Shown one piece after another: positions 53,983 through 62,326 of a DNA stretch of 64,000 nucleotides. A program made the position numbers and the translations under genes. Under the pieces are notes generated by a model. That model ran no database searches, was not told where the DNA came from, and saw only the letters and a program-made list of their open reading frames with translations. Source of the DNA: Paludibacteraceae bacterium (GTDB lineage: Bacteria > Bacteroidota > Bacteroidia > Bacteroidales > Paludibacteraceae); contig JAGCWA010000053.1 of NCBI GenBank assembly GCA_017962085.1, forward strand, positions 1 through 64,000, in the 5' to 3' direction. Position 1 is the stretch's first letter; each line of letters opens with the position of its first letter.

Positions 53983-55044
53983 TTATTTAATTGTGACCAT
54001 GGTCGCACCATAACCATACTCGAGGAAGGAAGCGTCCTGCACGTAGCAAGAAGCATACTTCTTCTTCAGTTGGCTCAAGATCTCCTTACGGAGCACACCG
54101 TCGCCCTTGCCATGGATAAAGACGATCTTCTGCCCCTTCTGCTTCGCGTATTGCCCCATCACCTCGTTGAACTTGTCCAACTGGTACTGCAGTATGTCAC
54201 CGTTGCTCATGCCCGTCGTATTGTCCAGCAACTGGTTGATGTGCAGGTCTATCTCCACGACATCCTGCTTCGGCTTGCTGGAGACGGAGACCTTGGCGGG
54301 GAACTTCGTCTCCTTGCTCTTCAGCACCTCGGAGAAGGACTCCGCCGTCATTTCACGCTCCACCATGCCATCGTTCTTCACGATCGGGAAGAGCAATGCG
54401 TCCTCGTCGAAATAATCGTTCTCGACGAAGCTATGCAACTTATAGAACTTCACAGGGTTCACCTTCACCTGCACGTCGAACGCAGGTTTGCCCTTGTAGG
54501 CCTTCTTCTGCTTGAAAGGCATCAACTGCACACGCAGGATCTCCAAGTCATTGAGTTGATCCTTGTTGACCTCCTCCAGCAGGAGTTTCGTGTTCGGCTG
54601 GATGAAGCCAGCGGAGCGGGAGATGAACATCGAACCGTTTCCGTTCGCCACGTTATAGCCCAGGTAATAATTACTATCGTTGATTAAATAGCAGTCGTAA
54701 TTCGTCACGGAAAGACGTTTGACGTCATGAGGAAGGTAGGCGAGAAAAACATTCAGGGTCTCCCCCTCCTGCGTCTCCTCTCCCGGCTCGTACTCGTCGT
54801 CGTCATCCTCCCCGGCAGGCTCCGGCTTGAGGTTCTCTATCTTATCAGGCACAGGGCGCACCTCCTCCGACTTACTCTCCTTGCGGTCGGCGGCGGCATC
54901 CACCACGACACACTCACGTGCCAGCGTAGGCACATCAAAACCGTCCTCATCGGTCACCAGGACCATCTCACGGCTCACAATCTTACTAACCACTCCGCCA
55001 CCCGTAGCGTTCAGGAAGCGGACTCTATCACCAACCTTCACCAT
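53983..55044 (-). CDS. DUF2027 and Smr domain protein
   Basis: A 353-residue cytoplasmic protein. The N-terminal 60 residues form an SH3-like unit (VGDRVRFLNATGGGVVSKI). The middle (100-230) fits DUF2027. The end (about 260-353) is an Smr domain with EIDLHINQLLD and FIHGKGDGVLRKEI, the signature that in MutS2 carries endonuclease activity. The combination is characteristic of Bacteroidota. The nucleic acid target is unknown. Confidence 0.87.
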   Translation of the reverse strand: MVKVGDRVRFLNATGGGVVSKIVSREMVLVTDEDGFDVPTLARECVVVDAAADRKESKSEEVRPVPDKIENLKPEPAGEDDDDEYEPGEETQEGETLNVFLAYLPHDVKRLSVTNYDCYLINDSNYYLGYNVANGNGSMFISRSAGFIQPNTKLLLEEVNKDQLNDLEILRVQLMPFKQKKAYKGKPAFDVQVKVNPVKFYKLHSFVENDYFDEDALLFPIVKNDGMVEREMTAESFSEVLKSKETKFPAKVSVSSKPKQDVVEIDLHINQLLDNTTGMSNGDILQYQLDKFNEVMGQYAKQKGQKIVFIHGKGDGVLRKEILSQLKKKYASCYVQDASFLEYGYGATMVTIK

Positions 55045-55051
55045 GTCTCAA

Positions 55052-55450
55052 TTATTTTTTCTCAGGAACGACGTATGAAAACTTCAGGTTGTCCGACCCA
55101 TGGCAATCATGATGGTCGCACGACTCTTGGGAGTCCGACAGCTTGCCCGCCAGATGCTGCGCCAGCACGTCGTCCACCTTCCCGTGGCATCCACGGACCA
55201 CCTCGATCTGTTGCTCCGACAGCTTGCGGAAGGCGCCCTCGCCCATATTGCCCGCCAGCATCAGGGACACACCCATCTCACTCAACAGGCTGGCGATGTT
55301 GGACTTGCAACCACAACCCTGCGGTGAATCAAGGCGCTCCTGAATCACCACCTTGTTATCATCGTTCAGGTGATAGATCGTATAGTACGCACAATGTCCG
55401 AAATGATCGTCCACGCTGCCATCCCTCGTAGGTATCGCAATAAGTTTCAT
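55052..55450 (-). CDS. NifX/NifB-C-like cofactor-binding domain protein
   Basis: A 132-residue protein of the dinitrogenase iron-molybdenum cofactor family. IPTRDGSVDDHFGHCAYY near the start and LMLAGNMGEGAFRKL are the fold markers. In addition, CGCKSN and a Cys/His-rich tail (CDHHDCH) may bind metal. No nitrogenase genes are present, so a metal-sulfur cluster carrier role is more likely. A TATCTTTG box (55512-55519 on the minus strand) lies about 60 bp upstream. Confidence 0.85.
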   Translation of the reverse strand: MKLIAIPTRDGSVDDHFGHCAYYTIYHLNDDNKVVIQERLDSPQGCGCKSNIASLLSEMGVSLMLAGNMGEGAFRKLSEQQIEVVRGCHGKVDDVLAQHLAGKLSDSQESCDHHDCHGSDNLKFSYVVPEKK

Positions 55451-55511
55451 ACGTGTAATTATCCGTTAAACACTAAAATAATATGTTCCCGCATTCGGCG
55501 GGAGACCTTTG

Positions 55512-55519
55512 CAAAGATA
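55512..55519 (-). promoter_or_regulatory. -7 box of the NifX-like gene
   Basis: The minus strand reads TATCTTTG. No -33 TTTG is seen at 19 bp. Confidence 0.5.
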
Positions 55520-55537
55520 ACAAATAATATCTGTGGA

Positions 55538-55573
55538 ATTTACGATTTGACTATTTACTATTTACGATTTCAG
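55538..55573. repeat. ATTTACTATTTACGATTT dispersed repeat
   Basis: TTTACGATTTGACTATTTAC and following bases repeat the word found in the 42-bp array at 253-395 (other strand) and again near 61364. Confidence 0.65.
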
Positions 55574-55605
55574 ACAATGTAAACATTAACCATAATTCTT
55601 AATTA

Positions 55606-55710
55606 CCATAGGGCGTTGCCCTAGGCTATATATGTAACGCCCTTTCCGGGCTGGAGGTTGGGCATCATGCAGAGCCGCACGTTCCACAATTGACTTCGTC
55701 GAACTGACGT
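55606..55710. repeat. four-hairpin element, left copy
   Basis: Four short palindromes follow each other: TAGGGC-GTT-GCCCTA (55609-55623), GCCC-TTTCC-GGGC (55639-55651), TGC-AGAGCC-GCA (55668-55679) and CGTC-GAACT-GACG (55697-55709). The same order appears in inverted orientation after the queA paralogue. A fifth small stem, TTGAC-CCC-GTCAA, follows at 55739-55751. Confidence 0.88.
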
Positions 55711-55795
55711 TTCATAATTCACAATTCATAATTCATAATTGACCCCGTCAAACCAACAATTCTTAATTCTTAATTCTTAACTCTTAATTCAATTA
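55711..55795. repeat. AATTC-rich tract, left copy
   Basis: Runs of AATTCATAATTC and TTAATTCTTAATTC words fill the space between the hairpin element and the queA2 promoter. The matching inverted tract is at 57037-57071. Confidence 0.75.
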
Positions 55796-55797
55796 AC

Positions 55798-55805
55798 TAC
55801 CTTTG
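55798..55805 (+). promoter_or_regulatory. -7 box of the second queA
   Basis: TACCTTTG ends 21 bp before the ATG at 55827 and lies inside the bracketing repeats. Confidence 0.6.
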
Positions 55806-55826
55806 CGGAGAATTAAAGAAGAAGAC

Positions 55827-57047
55827 ATGAAGACTCCGCAAAACATAGCCATAGAAGATTTCAACTACGATCTTCCCGACGAACGGATCGCGAAATTCCC
55901 TTTGGAGAAAAGGGACGAATCGAAACTGTTGCTCTACCGAGACGGGGAGATCTCCCACTCGACGTTCAAGAACATCTCCCAATACCTCAACGAGGGGGAT
56001 CTGCTGGTCTGCAACAACACCCGCGTCATCCAAGCGCGCCTCCTGTTCCACAAGGAGACCGGCGCCCGCATCGAGGTCTTCTGTCTGGAGCCAGTACGCC
56101 CCCACGACTACGTGCTCACCTTCCAAGCCATAGGCGAGTGCGTGTGGAAATGCATGATCGGCAACGCCAGCAAGTGGAAGGCGGGCACCATACTGGAACG
56201 TGACGTGAAGGTGAACGGTAAGGAGGTGATCCTCAAGGCGGAGAAACTGGAGGCGGAGGGAAACGCCTACCACGTGCGCTTCTTCTGGGACGAGCCAAGC
56301 ACCAACTTCGCAGACATTCTGGACGCTTTCGGCGTATTGCCTATCCCACCCTATCTGCATCGGGAGACGGTGGACCGCGACAAGGTGACCTACCAGACCG
56401 TCTACTCGAAGATCAAGGGTTCTGTGGCGGCGCCTACGGCCGGACTCCACTTCACCCCCGAGGTGTTCGAGTCGCTCCACAAGAAAAACATCAACTGCGA
56501 GGAGGTGACGCTCCATGTGGGGGCAGGCACCTTCCAACCGGTCAAGTCGGCAACCATCGGCGACCATGAGATGCACTCCGAATGGATATGCGTCCGCCGT
56601 AGTGTCATCGAGAAGATACGCGAGGCGGGCAAGGTCGTGGCGGTCGGCACCACCTCCGTCCGCACGTTGGAGAGCCTCTACTACATCGGCTGCCAGCTGG
56701 CGGAGAACATGGAACTGCCAGAGACCGAGCTCAAGGTGACGCAATGGATGCCCTACGAGAGCGGCTACACCCTCTCCACGGAAGAGTCGCTGGATGCCAT
56801 CCTCCGATACATGGAGAAGCACGAGATGGAGAGCATCAGCGCGGACACCCAAATCATCATCGTGCCTGGCTACCAATTCCACCTGGTGAAGGCCATCATC
56901 ACCAATTTCCACCAACCGCAGAGCACCCTGTTGCTGCTCATCTCCGCCTTCGTGGGCGACGATTGGAAGAGGATGTACGACTATGCCATGAAGAATGATT
57001 TCAGGTTCTTGAGCTATGGGGACAGCTCGTTGCTAATTAAGAATTAA
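55827..57047 (+). CDS. second QueA-family protein (canonical-motif paralogue)
   Basis: A 406-residue S-adenosylmethionine:tRNA ribosyltransferase-isomerase homologue. CNNTRVIQARL, VAAPTAGLHFTP, LHVGAGTFQPV, VGTTSVRTLESL, TNFHQPQSTLLLLISAF and FLSYGDSSLLI follow the QueA consensus closely, including the VGAGTF block that is altered in the copy at 20269. It is about 55 residues longer than usual QueA. It is a lone gene with its own -7 box, bracketed by inverted hairpin arrays, which sets it apart from its operon-bound paralogue. Whether both act on queuosine precursors is open. Confidence 0.9.
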   Translation: MKTPQNIAIEDFNYDLPDERIAKFPLEKRDESKLLLYRDGEISHSTFKNISQYLNEGDLLVCNNTRVIQARLLFHKETGARIEVFCLEPVRPHDYVLTFQAIGECVWKCMIGNASKWKAGTILERDVKVNGKEVILKAEKLEAEGNAYHVRFFWDEPSTNFADILDAFGVLPIPPYLHRETVDRDKVTYQTVYSKIKGSVAAPTAGLHFTPEVFESLHKKNINCEEVTLHVGAGTFQPVKSATIGDHEMHSEWICVRRSVIEKIREAGKVVAVGTTSVRTLESLYYIGCQLAENMELPETELKVTQWMPYESGYTLSTEESLDAILRYMEKHEMESISADTQIIIVPGYQFHLVKAIITNFHQPQSTLLLLISAFVGDDWKRMYDYAMKNDFRFLSYGDSSLLIKN

Positions 57048-57071
57048 GAATTAAGAATTTTGAATTAAGAA
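57037..57071. repeat. AATTC-rich tract, right (inverted) copy
   Basis: TTAAGAATTAAGAATTAAG words, the reverse complement of the left tract, begin within the last codons of the gene. Confidence 0.75.
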
Positions 57072-57180
57072 ACGTCAGTTCGACGTAGTCAATTGGGGGA
57101 AGGGATGTGCGGCTCTGCACGATGCACAAACCCCAGCCCTGAAGGGGCGATACATATATAGTCTAGGGCAACGCCCTAGG
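57072..57180. repeat. four-hairpin element, right (inverted) copy
   Basis: Reverse complement of the left element with strong similarity over about 110 bp: ACGTC-AGTTC-GACGT (57072-57086), GTGC-GGCTCT-GCAC (57107-57120), GCCC-TGAAG-GGGC (57136-57148) and CTAGGGC-AAC-GCCCTAG (57163-57179). Loops and spacers vary while stems keep pairing. It could also end transcription of the two converging genes. Confidence 0.9.
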
Positions 57181-57192
57181 AATTTATGAATT

Positions 57193-59094
57193 TTAATTAT
57201 TATACGGGCGGACTTGCTTCACATAGAGTTGGCGAGTTGGCCCGTCCAATTTAAATTCCACATCTACCGCAAACTCCTCATACAAGACATTGAGGCGTAA
57301 CTTTTCATAGAAGAAATCATTGATTATATCCAGTTGCCCCGCCAGCAGATTGATCTCCTCGTCGTTCATGGTCAACTCACCATTCGTCAGGTTGGATTGT
57401 GTGATAATATCAATAGGATATTTGTCCGCATACAACTCATCATACCGCTGAGGCACACAGATGAACTGGTCGCAAACGATACCCGGCGACGGCGCCACCA
57501 CATTTTCATTGCCCACCTGCGCATTCACCGTAAAGCCTGGGTAATCTGCCCTATACAGATTCTTTGTCACAGCCACACCATTCACCTGCTCCGAAGGGAA
57601 GGCACGATGGGCCAAGACTCCCATGAAGACACATCTTTGGTCTATCCGATAATAGCAACGCTCCTTATAGGCCGCATACGACCAGAGGCTCGCCCAAACA
57701 CGCTTCACCGCCCGCTCCATTGTCTTGCTAGAACTGCCAATGACCGCAGACTGCGAGTCATACAAGCCTGCGCCTGAGAACCATGCGGCATCCTCCGCAT
57801 TGGTGGAGGAACGGAACCGCAACTTCTCGAAAGCGCATCCCTCCACCTGACGGTCGAGCGACTCCACCAAGGAGGAATCCATCGGATAGGAGACGATCAC
57901 GGCACGTATCTTCTTCAACCACTCCGACACCTTTGGGTCCTCCCAAGAAACACCCTCGTCTATGAGCGTGTCGATCAACCCCTGTGCTCCCGAACGAAGC
58001 GCATGCTGCTGGTAAAAATAGAAAGGGATCGCAAAGGCACACTCCGGCACCTTAAACCGAGAGTCCTCCTCCCTGCTGAGTTGGCTGAGGAGGGAGAAAT
58101 TGCAGGCTTTATGCCCTATATAACGATGGGCGTTTCTACCGAGCGAATCGAGATGGACCAACCGATCCACCGACAGGTCATATCCCAACGACAACATTTT
58201 CTTGCGCTTCTTAGCCTGTTTCAATTCCTCTATCTCCTTCAGACGGAACGTGTCCGAGGTCACCTCGAAATGGACCAGTTTGCCATCATAACTACGCAAG
58301 AGATCGTTTTGGAACGCATCCTTCAAGGCCGCCACAGGGATCTTTCGGTTCTGACCCAATATGGACAAATGGCTCAACGGGGTCTGGAACTCCGCCACGA
58401 TAACACCCGCCACCTGCGGCAACACAAGCGGGGAATGTGGCAACACGACCACATCCGTAGGCTCTATCTTCCCCCACATAGAATCAAGGTCCGATACGAA
58501 ACGCAATCTGCCGTCACAGCTCTTCGGGCTGACGGCTTGGTAAGACAAGGTGCCATAAACCTCCGACGGAGACAACAAAGGGACCTCTCCCTCCAGCTGC
58601 GCGCGCATCTTCGCGATATGGCCACTACCAAGCATCAACTTCAGGTTCTTCCCCCAACAGGAAGAGCGGGAGACCTCCTTCCATAACAACAGCACCTGAT
58701 CACGCGTGAGAACATCCGCCTCGGAGAACTCCAAAGCATACACATCCAATGTTTTATAGTAATTCACATTGGCCAACAGATATTTACGATTGGGGTGCTG
58801 GGAATAATTGTATTCATTGAATTGTGACAAATCCGTGGAAGGATTCAGCTGGTCCACACAAAAGTCGTAGTGGAAGGTGTAGTATTTATTATTCAGGAAA
58901 TATAGACTATTTCCCTTTATCACATAGAAGACCTTCACAGCGCTGACTTGACCATATTTCCCCACCAGCGGGAGCCCGGAGAAGGCTTCGAACGCAGATT
59001 TATCCTTTATATCATACGAATATTTCGCACCTAAAGCACTGACTGCGAACGACAAAGAGAAAACCAATGTCGTCAACAACCTTAAGCATGCCAT
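57193..59094 (-). CDS. signal-peptide-bearing PEP synthase / glucan water dikinase-like protein
   Basis: A 633-residue protein with a clear signal peptide (MACLRLLTTLVFSLSFAVSA). Numbering from an ATG 18 bp upstream: residues 220-265 form a phosphohistidine swivel domain (AGVIVAEFQTPLSHLSILG, His248), and residues about 330-639 an ATP-grasp domain (GHKACNFSLL; RSSTNAED...FSGAGLYDS near 435; QVGNENVVAPSPG; final YVKQVRPY). In PEP synthase and PPDK the ATP-grasp part comes first; this His-then-ATP order is that of glucan/phosphoglucan water dikinases. An AAGGAGA stretch 7 bp before the ATG at 59094 supports that start. Substrate unknown. Confidence 0.8.
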   Translation of the reverse strand: MACLRLLTTLVFSLSFAVSALGAKYSYDIKDKSAFEAFSGLPLVGKYGQVSAVKVFYVIKGNSLYFLNNKYYTFHYDFCVDQLNPSTDLSQFNEYNYSQHPNRKYLLANVNYYKTLDVYALEFSEADVLTRDQVLLLWKEVSRSSCWGKNLKLMLGSGHIAKMRAQLEGEVPLLSPSEVYGTLSYQAVSPKSCDGRLRFVSDLDSMWGKIEPTDVVVLPHSPLVLPQVAGVIVAEFQTPLSHLSILGQNRKIPVAALKDAFQNDLLRSYDGKLVHFEVTSDTFRLKEIEELKQAKKRKKMLSLGYDLSVDRLVHLDSLGRNAHRYIGHKACNFSLLSQLSREEDSRFKVPECAFAIPFYFYQQHALRSGAQGLIDTLIDEGVSWEDPKVSEWLKKIRAVIVSYPMDSSLVESLDRQVEGCAFEKLRFRSSTNAEDAAWFSGAGLYDSQSAVIGSSSKTMERAVKRVWASLWSYAAYKERCYYRIDQRCVFMGVLAHRAFPSEQVNGVAVTKNLYRADYPGFTVNAQVGNENVVAPSPGIVCDQFICVPQRYDELYADKYPIDIITQSNLTNGELTMNDEEINLLAGQLDIINDFFYEKLRLNVLYEEFAVDVEFKLDGPTRQLYVKQVRPYNN

Positions 59095-59134
59095 GATTCT
59101 TCTCCTTTCCATATATTCCCTGATTTAATTTTTT

Positions 59135-59680
59135 CTACATGATCAATGCCCCCACCACACCCGAGGCGACGATCAGCCACATCGGATTCACCTTAAAGCA
59201 GTAGAGCGCCACGAAGGAGGCCACGAAGATGAGCACGGAGAGGTTACGGTCCGGCCATCCGAAGTCGCAGAAGTTCTCCCTGTTCATCAGCAACATAGCC
59301 GCCGCCAAGATGAGACCGCCCAAGACGGGCCGCAACCCCGACAACACATATTTCACGTACCTGTTCTCCTTGTTCTTCATCAGGAAACGCACCACGAAAT
59401 ACATCATCAGGAACGACGGGAGGCACAAAGCGATTGTCGCCACCACCGCACCCGGCAGTCCCGCCACCGCATAGCCCACGTAGGTGGCCGTATTGATGGA
59501 AACGGGTCCTGGCGTCATCTGGGAAATCGCCAGCATATCGGAGAACTCACCGAGCGTAGCCCATGCGTAGTGGTCCACCACCTCGAACTGGATCAGGGAG
59601 AGCATCGCATAACCACCGCCGAAGCCCAGCATGCCAATCTTAAAGAAGACATAAAACAACTTCAACAGAACCATACTCAC
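59135..59680 (-). CDS. chromate transporter, short-chain subunit 2
   Basis: A 181-residue membrane protein of the CHR family. GMLGFGGGYAMLSLIQ and MLAISQMTPGPVSINTATYVGYAVAG are the family motifs (cited in part). Short-chain CHR proteins act as pairs, and its partner gene overlaps it by 4 bp. The pair would export or exchange chromate, perhaps with other anions as natural substrate. Confidence 0.9.
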   Translation of the reverse strand: MSMVLLKLFYVFFKIGMLGFGGGYAMLSLIQFEVVDHYAWATLGEFSDMLAISQMTPGPVSINTATYVGYAVAGLPGAVVATIALCLPSFLMMYFVVRFLMKNKENRYVKYVLSGLRPVLGGLILAAAMLLMNRENFCDFGWPDRNLSVLIFVASFVALYCFKVNPMWLIVASGVVGALIM

Positions 59681-60228
59681 CTCCCCTCCATTTTCTTACT
59701 GAAATATATTCCATAGAGCAAAGCCGACACGGCCACCACCACGATGATCAGTATCGGTGAGACCTTGAAGAAGCCGATCAATGCGGCGGAAATCAACGGG
59801 ATAGGCAACATCTTCCACCCCTTGCAATTGTTCCGTATCAGGTTCACGGCAGGCACAAGGATAAGCGCCACCACACAAGGACGGATGCCCCGGAAGATAC
59901 GCTCGACCAATTCGTTATCCTTCACCTCGGCGAAGAACATGGCAATCAACAAAATAGCGATGAACGAAGGCAATGCGGCCCCCACGGAAGCACACAATGC
60001 ACCCCGCTTCCCCCGCAGCTTATACCCCACATAGAGAGCAGTATTGATGGCGAAGACGCCAGGCAACGTCTGCACCACCGCTATCATGTCCCAAAACTCC
60101 TCCTTGCCGATATACCCCTTCTTCGTCACGATGGAACGCTCCACCATCGCCAACATCGCATAGCCGCCCCCTAACGTGAACGCGCCAATCTGCAAGAATA
60201 TCGAAAACAAATCCCTTAATGGTACCAT
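59677..60228 (-). CDS. chromate transporter, short-chain subunit 1
   Basis: A 183-residue CHR protein, the upstream partner: GAFTLGGGYAMLAM, VVQTLPGVFAINTALYVGY and five to six hydrophobic segments. The ATGA overlap with the second gene shows coupled translation. Together they equal one long-chain ChrA. No regulator gene is adjacent. Confidence 0.9.
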   Translation of the reverse strand: MVPLRDLFSIFLQIGAFTLGGGYAMLAMVERSIVTKKGYIGKEEFWDMIAVVQTLPGVFAINTALYVGYKLRGKRGALCASVGAALPSFIAILLIAMFFAEVKDNELVERIFRGIRPCVVALILVPAVNLIRNNCKGWKMLPIPLISAALIGFFKVSPILIIVVVAVSALLYGIYFSKKMEGR

Positions 60229-60612
60229 AACCGAACATTAAACACCACAAAGATACAAAAAAAGAGGTGCGGCACGTACCCATGCCACACCCCCACTTAA
60301 TCAAAAAACAAACAAACTTCCCTCAAGCGTTTTTTCAGGGCAATTTTTCAAACGACACCGACAGTTTTTCAATAGAGCCCGAGTTATCCCCTATCCTGAA
60401 GAGAGGGGATCAGACCCGGCACTGGTTATCATGAAAAAAACTTAAATAATTACAGTGTTATGTTTGTACATATTATCAACTCTTCATCAAGTACAAAAAT
60501 AGCGCATACCGCCATCATCATGCAGGAAAATCGAATCAATCCATACGATAATCGTGGCAAACAAGCTGATTTATGGGCCGGAAGTATTAGTTTCGCGTAT
60601 GAATCATAAAAA
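60229..60612. other. intergenic region with hairpin and -7 box
   Basis: This 384-bp gap separates the divergent chromate and trmO units. It holds ATCCCCT/AGGGGAT (60386-60410) as a 7-bp stem and TATGTTTG (60459-60466), a -7 box on the plus strand that would give trmO a leader of about 140 bases. I see no gene in it. Confidence 0.5.
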
Positions 60613-61305
60613 ATGAGCAGGATGGAAACCTCAACACTCAAAGTCATCGCGCGCATCCACGGCGACCTCCCCACCAAGTTCGGCATTCCAAGGCAGAGCG
60701 GGTTGGTGGAGAGCCTACAGGCGAAGATCGTCTTCGAGCCGGAGTACAGGCAAGCGGAGGCGCTCCGTGGTTTGGAGGGTTTCACCCACATCTGGCTCAT
60801 CTGGGGATTCTCCGAGAACATACGGGAGGATTGGTCGCCGACCGTCCGCCCTCCCCGACTCGGGGGCAACACCCGCATGGGCGTCTTCGCCACCCGATCA
60901 TCCTTCCGTCCCAACGGGCTAGGCCTCTCCTGCGTGAAGTTGGAGAAGATCACGCACGACAGGGAACAGGGTGATATACTGGTCGTCTCGGGGGCGGACC
61001 TCATGGACGGCACCCCCATCTACGACATCAAGCCCTACATCCCTGTCGACTGCCACCCGGAGGCCAGCAAGGGATTCACCTCGCAGAACACAGACTACAC
61101 GCTTGAAGTGAACATCCCCGAAAATCTACTTAGCCTCATTCCACCCAAGAAGAGGGACACACTACGGGACATCATCGCGCAAGACCCCCGTCCCGCCTAC
61201 CACGACGACGAGGAACGCACCTACGGATTCCCCTTCGCCGGCTATGAGGTGAAATTTAAAGTCCAGGGCAAAACAGCCACCGTGACGCACATCGAGAAAA
61301 AATAG
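60613..61305 (+). CDS. trmO: tRNA (N6-threonylcarbamoyl-A37)-N6-methyltransferase
   Basis: A 230-residue TrmO/YaeB-family protein (an ATG three codons later is an equal start candidate). It methylates t6A37 of certain tRNAs. The beta-barrel UPF0066 domain fills residues 10-150 with GFTHIWLIWGF, ATRSSFRPNGLGLS and MDGTPIYDIKPYIP. A smaller C-terminal domain ends YEVKFKVQGKTATV. Monocistronic by spacing. Confidence 0.93.
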   Translation: MSRMETSTLKVIARIHGDLPTKFGIPRQSGLVESLQAKIVFEPEYRQAEALRGLEGFTHIWLIWGFSENIREDWSPTVRPPRLGGNTRMGVFATRSSFRPNGLGLSCVKLEKITHDREQGDILVVSGADLMDGTPIYDIKPYIPVDCHPEASKGFTSQNTDYTLEVNIPENLLSLIPPKKRDTLRDIIAQDPRPAYHDDEERTYGFPFAGYEVKFKVQGKTATVTHIEKK

Positions 61306-61363
61306 CACCTTTTTTACCATGCCAAACCACAGCGGGTTTATATACCGCATTAGACTTGTGGCA

Positions 61364-61392
61364 TTTACTATTTATCTATTTACTATTTACAA
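61364..61392. repeat. ATTTACTATTTA dispersed repeat
   Basis: ATTTACTATTTATCTATTTAC belongs to the same word family as the repeats at 253-395 and 55538-55573. Confidence 0.6.
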
Positions 61393-61420
61393 TCAGTACA
61401 GATACGATAATGTGCCAATT

Positions 61421-61479
61421 TGTCCATCTTTTCGTCCGAAAAAGTGGACATTTTGTCTACTTAATGACTGATTGTCAGT
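61421..61479 (+). promoter_or_regulatory. two palindromic upstream sites
   Basis: TGTCCA...TGGACA with inner CTTTT...AAAAG (61421-61450) and ACTGA-TTG-TCAGT (61467-61479) lie 20-80 bp before the -24 box, the place where activators of sigma-54 RNA polymerase bind. Confidence 0.55.
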
Positions 61480-61499
61480 TAGTTAATTAAAAAATAGCC

Positions 61500-61515
61500 T
61501 TGGCACGCTTATTGA
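61500..61515 (+). promoter_or_regulatory. sigma-54-type -24/-12 promoter of hsp20
   Basis: TTGGCACG, four bases, then TTGA matches TTGGCACG-N4-TTGC at all consensus positions but the last. The spacing between GG and the -12 G is the required 12 bases. The start would be about 65 bp before the hsp20 ATG. Confidence 0.7.
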
Positions 61516-61590
61516 ACTATGGATAGTGAACCCGCCGATGAAGCGGGGGCAAAAAATGATTTAAATGTTTACTTAAAATCGGAGGTTACT

Positions 61591-62064
61591 ATGTTACCAT
61601 TAGTAAGAAATTCAAGAAAGAACGCCAACTCGGGCAGCTGGCTTCCTTCCATTTTTGAAGACTTCTTCAATGATGAATTTATGGGTGTTCCTGCTGTCAA
61701 GCAATTCGCCACTCCAGCAGTGAACATCAAGGAATCCGAAAAGGATTACGACATCCAGATTGCTGCACCAGGCATGACCAAGGAGGACTTTAAGATCAAC
61801 ATCAACGAGTACAACGAATTGGTCATCTCCTTGGAGAAGAAGGATGAGAAAAAAGACGAGAAGAAAGACGATGACAAGAAGAAGGGAACATGGATACGGA
61901 GAGAATTCTCCTACGCCTCCTACTCTCAGAGCTTTGTCATTCCTGAGAACGTCGACATCGATCAGATCGCCGCAAAGATGGAGAATGGCGTGTTGAACAT
62001 CTCCTTGCCTAAGAAGGAGATCGTCGAGACGGCGCCTGCCACCAAACAGATAGAGATTCAATAA
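61591..62064 (+). CDS. small heat-shock protein Hsp20
   Basis: A 157-residue alpha-crystallin-type chaperone that binds unfolding proteins. The crystallin domain (about 40-140) holds PAVNIKESEKDYDIQIAAPG and NGVLNISLPKK; a Lys/Asp/Glu-rich loop (KKDEKKDEKKDDDKKKG, about 88-104) is inserted in the middle. The C-terminal IEI is the I-x-I anchor for oligomers. The ATG at 61591 is the usual family start. A sigma-54-type promoter precedes it and a strong terminator follows. Confidence 0.93.
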   Translation: MLPLVRNSRKNANSGSWLPSIFEDFFNDEFMGVPAVKQFATPAVNIKESEKDYDIQIAAPGMTKEDFKININEYNELVISLEKKDEKKDEKKDDDKKKGTWIRREFSYASYSQSFVIPENVDIDQIAAKMENGVLNISLPKKEIVETAPATKQIEIQ

Positions 62065-62083
62065 ACCCCTGTCGAACAGAACG

Positions 62084-62121
62084 AGAGGATTGCTGGGCTA
62101 CCGGCAATCCTCTTTTTTTTG
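62084..62121 (+). terminator. terminator after hsp20
   Basis: AGAGGATTGC pairs perfectly with GCAATCCTCT over a 10-base loop and continues into a run of T. Confidence 0.92.
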
Positions 62122-62326
62122 CCTATATGGTCAAGCGCATAATGCTTTATGTATAATTTCTTCACAAAACATTACGCCAGGTATAGAATTTGCCTATATC
62201 TGTCCCGGAAAAACATTCTACACATTTCATTTGACAAAAAAACATACTTTTCCGACGGATGGGGAAACCACACATTACACGGATGGTAGAGACGATGCGC
62301 ACACCGTCTCTACCAATATTCACCCG

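Noticed and set aside
55797..56915. 372-codon minus-strand frame opposite the second queA
   Set aside because: Antisense shadow; the plus-strand product matches QueA throughout.
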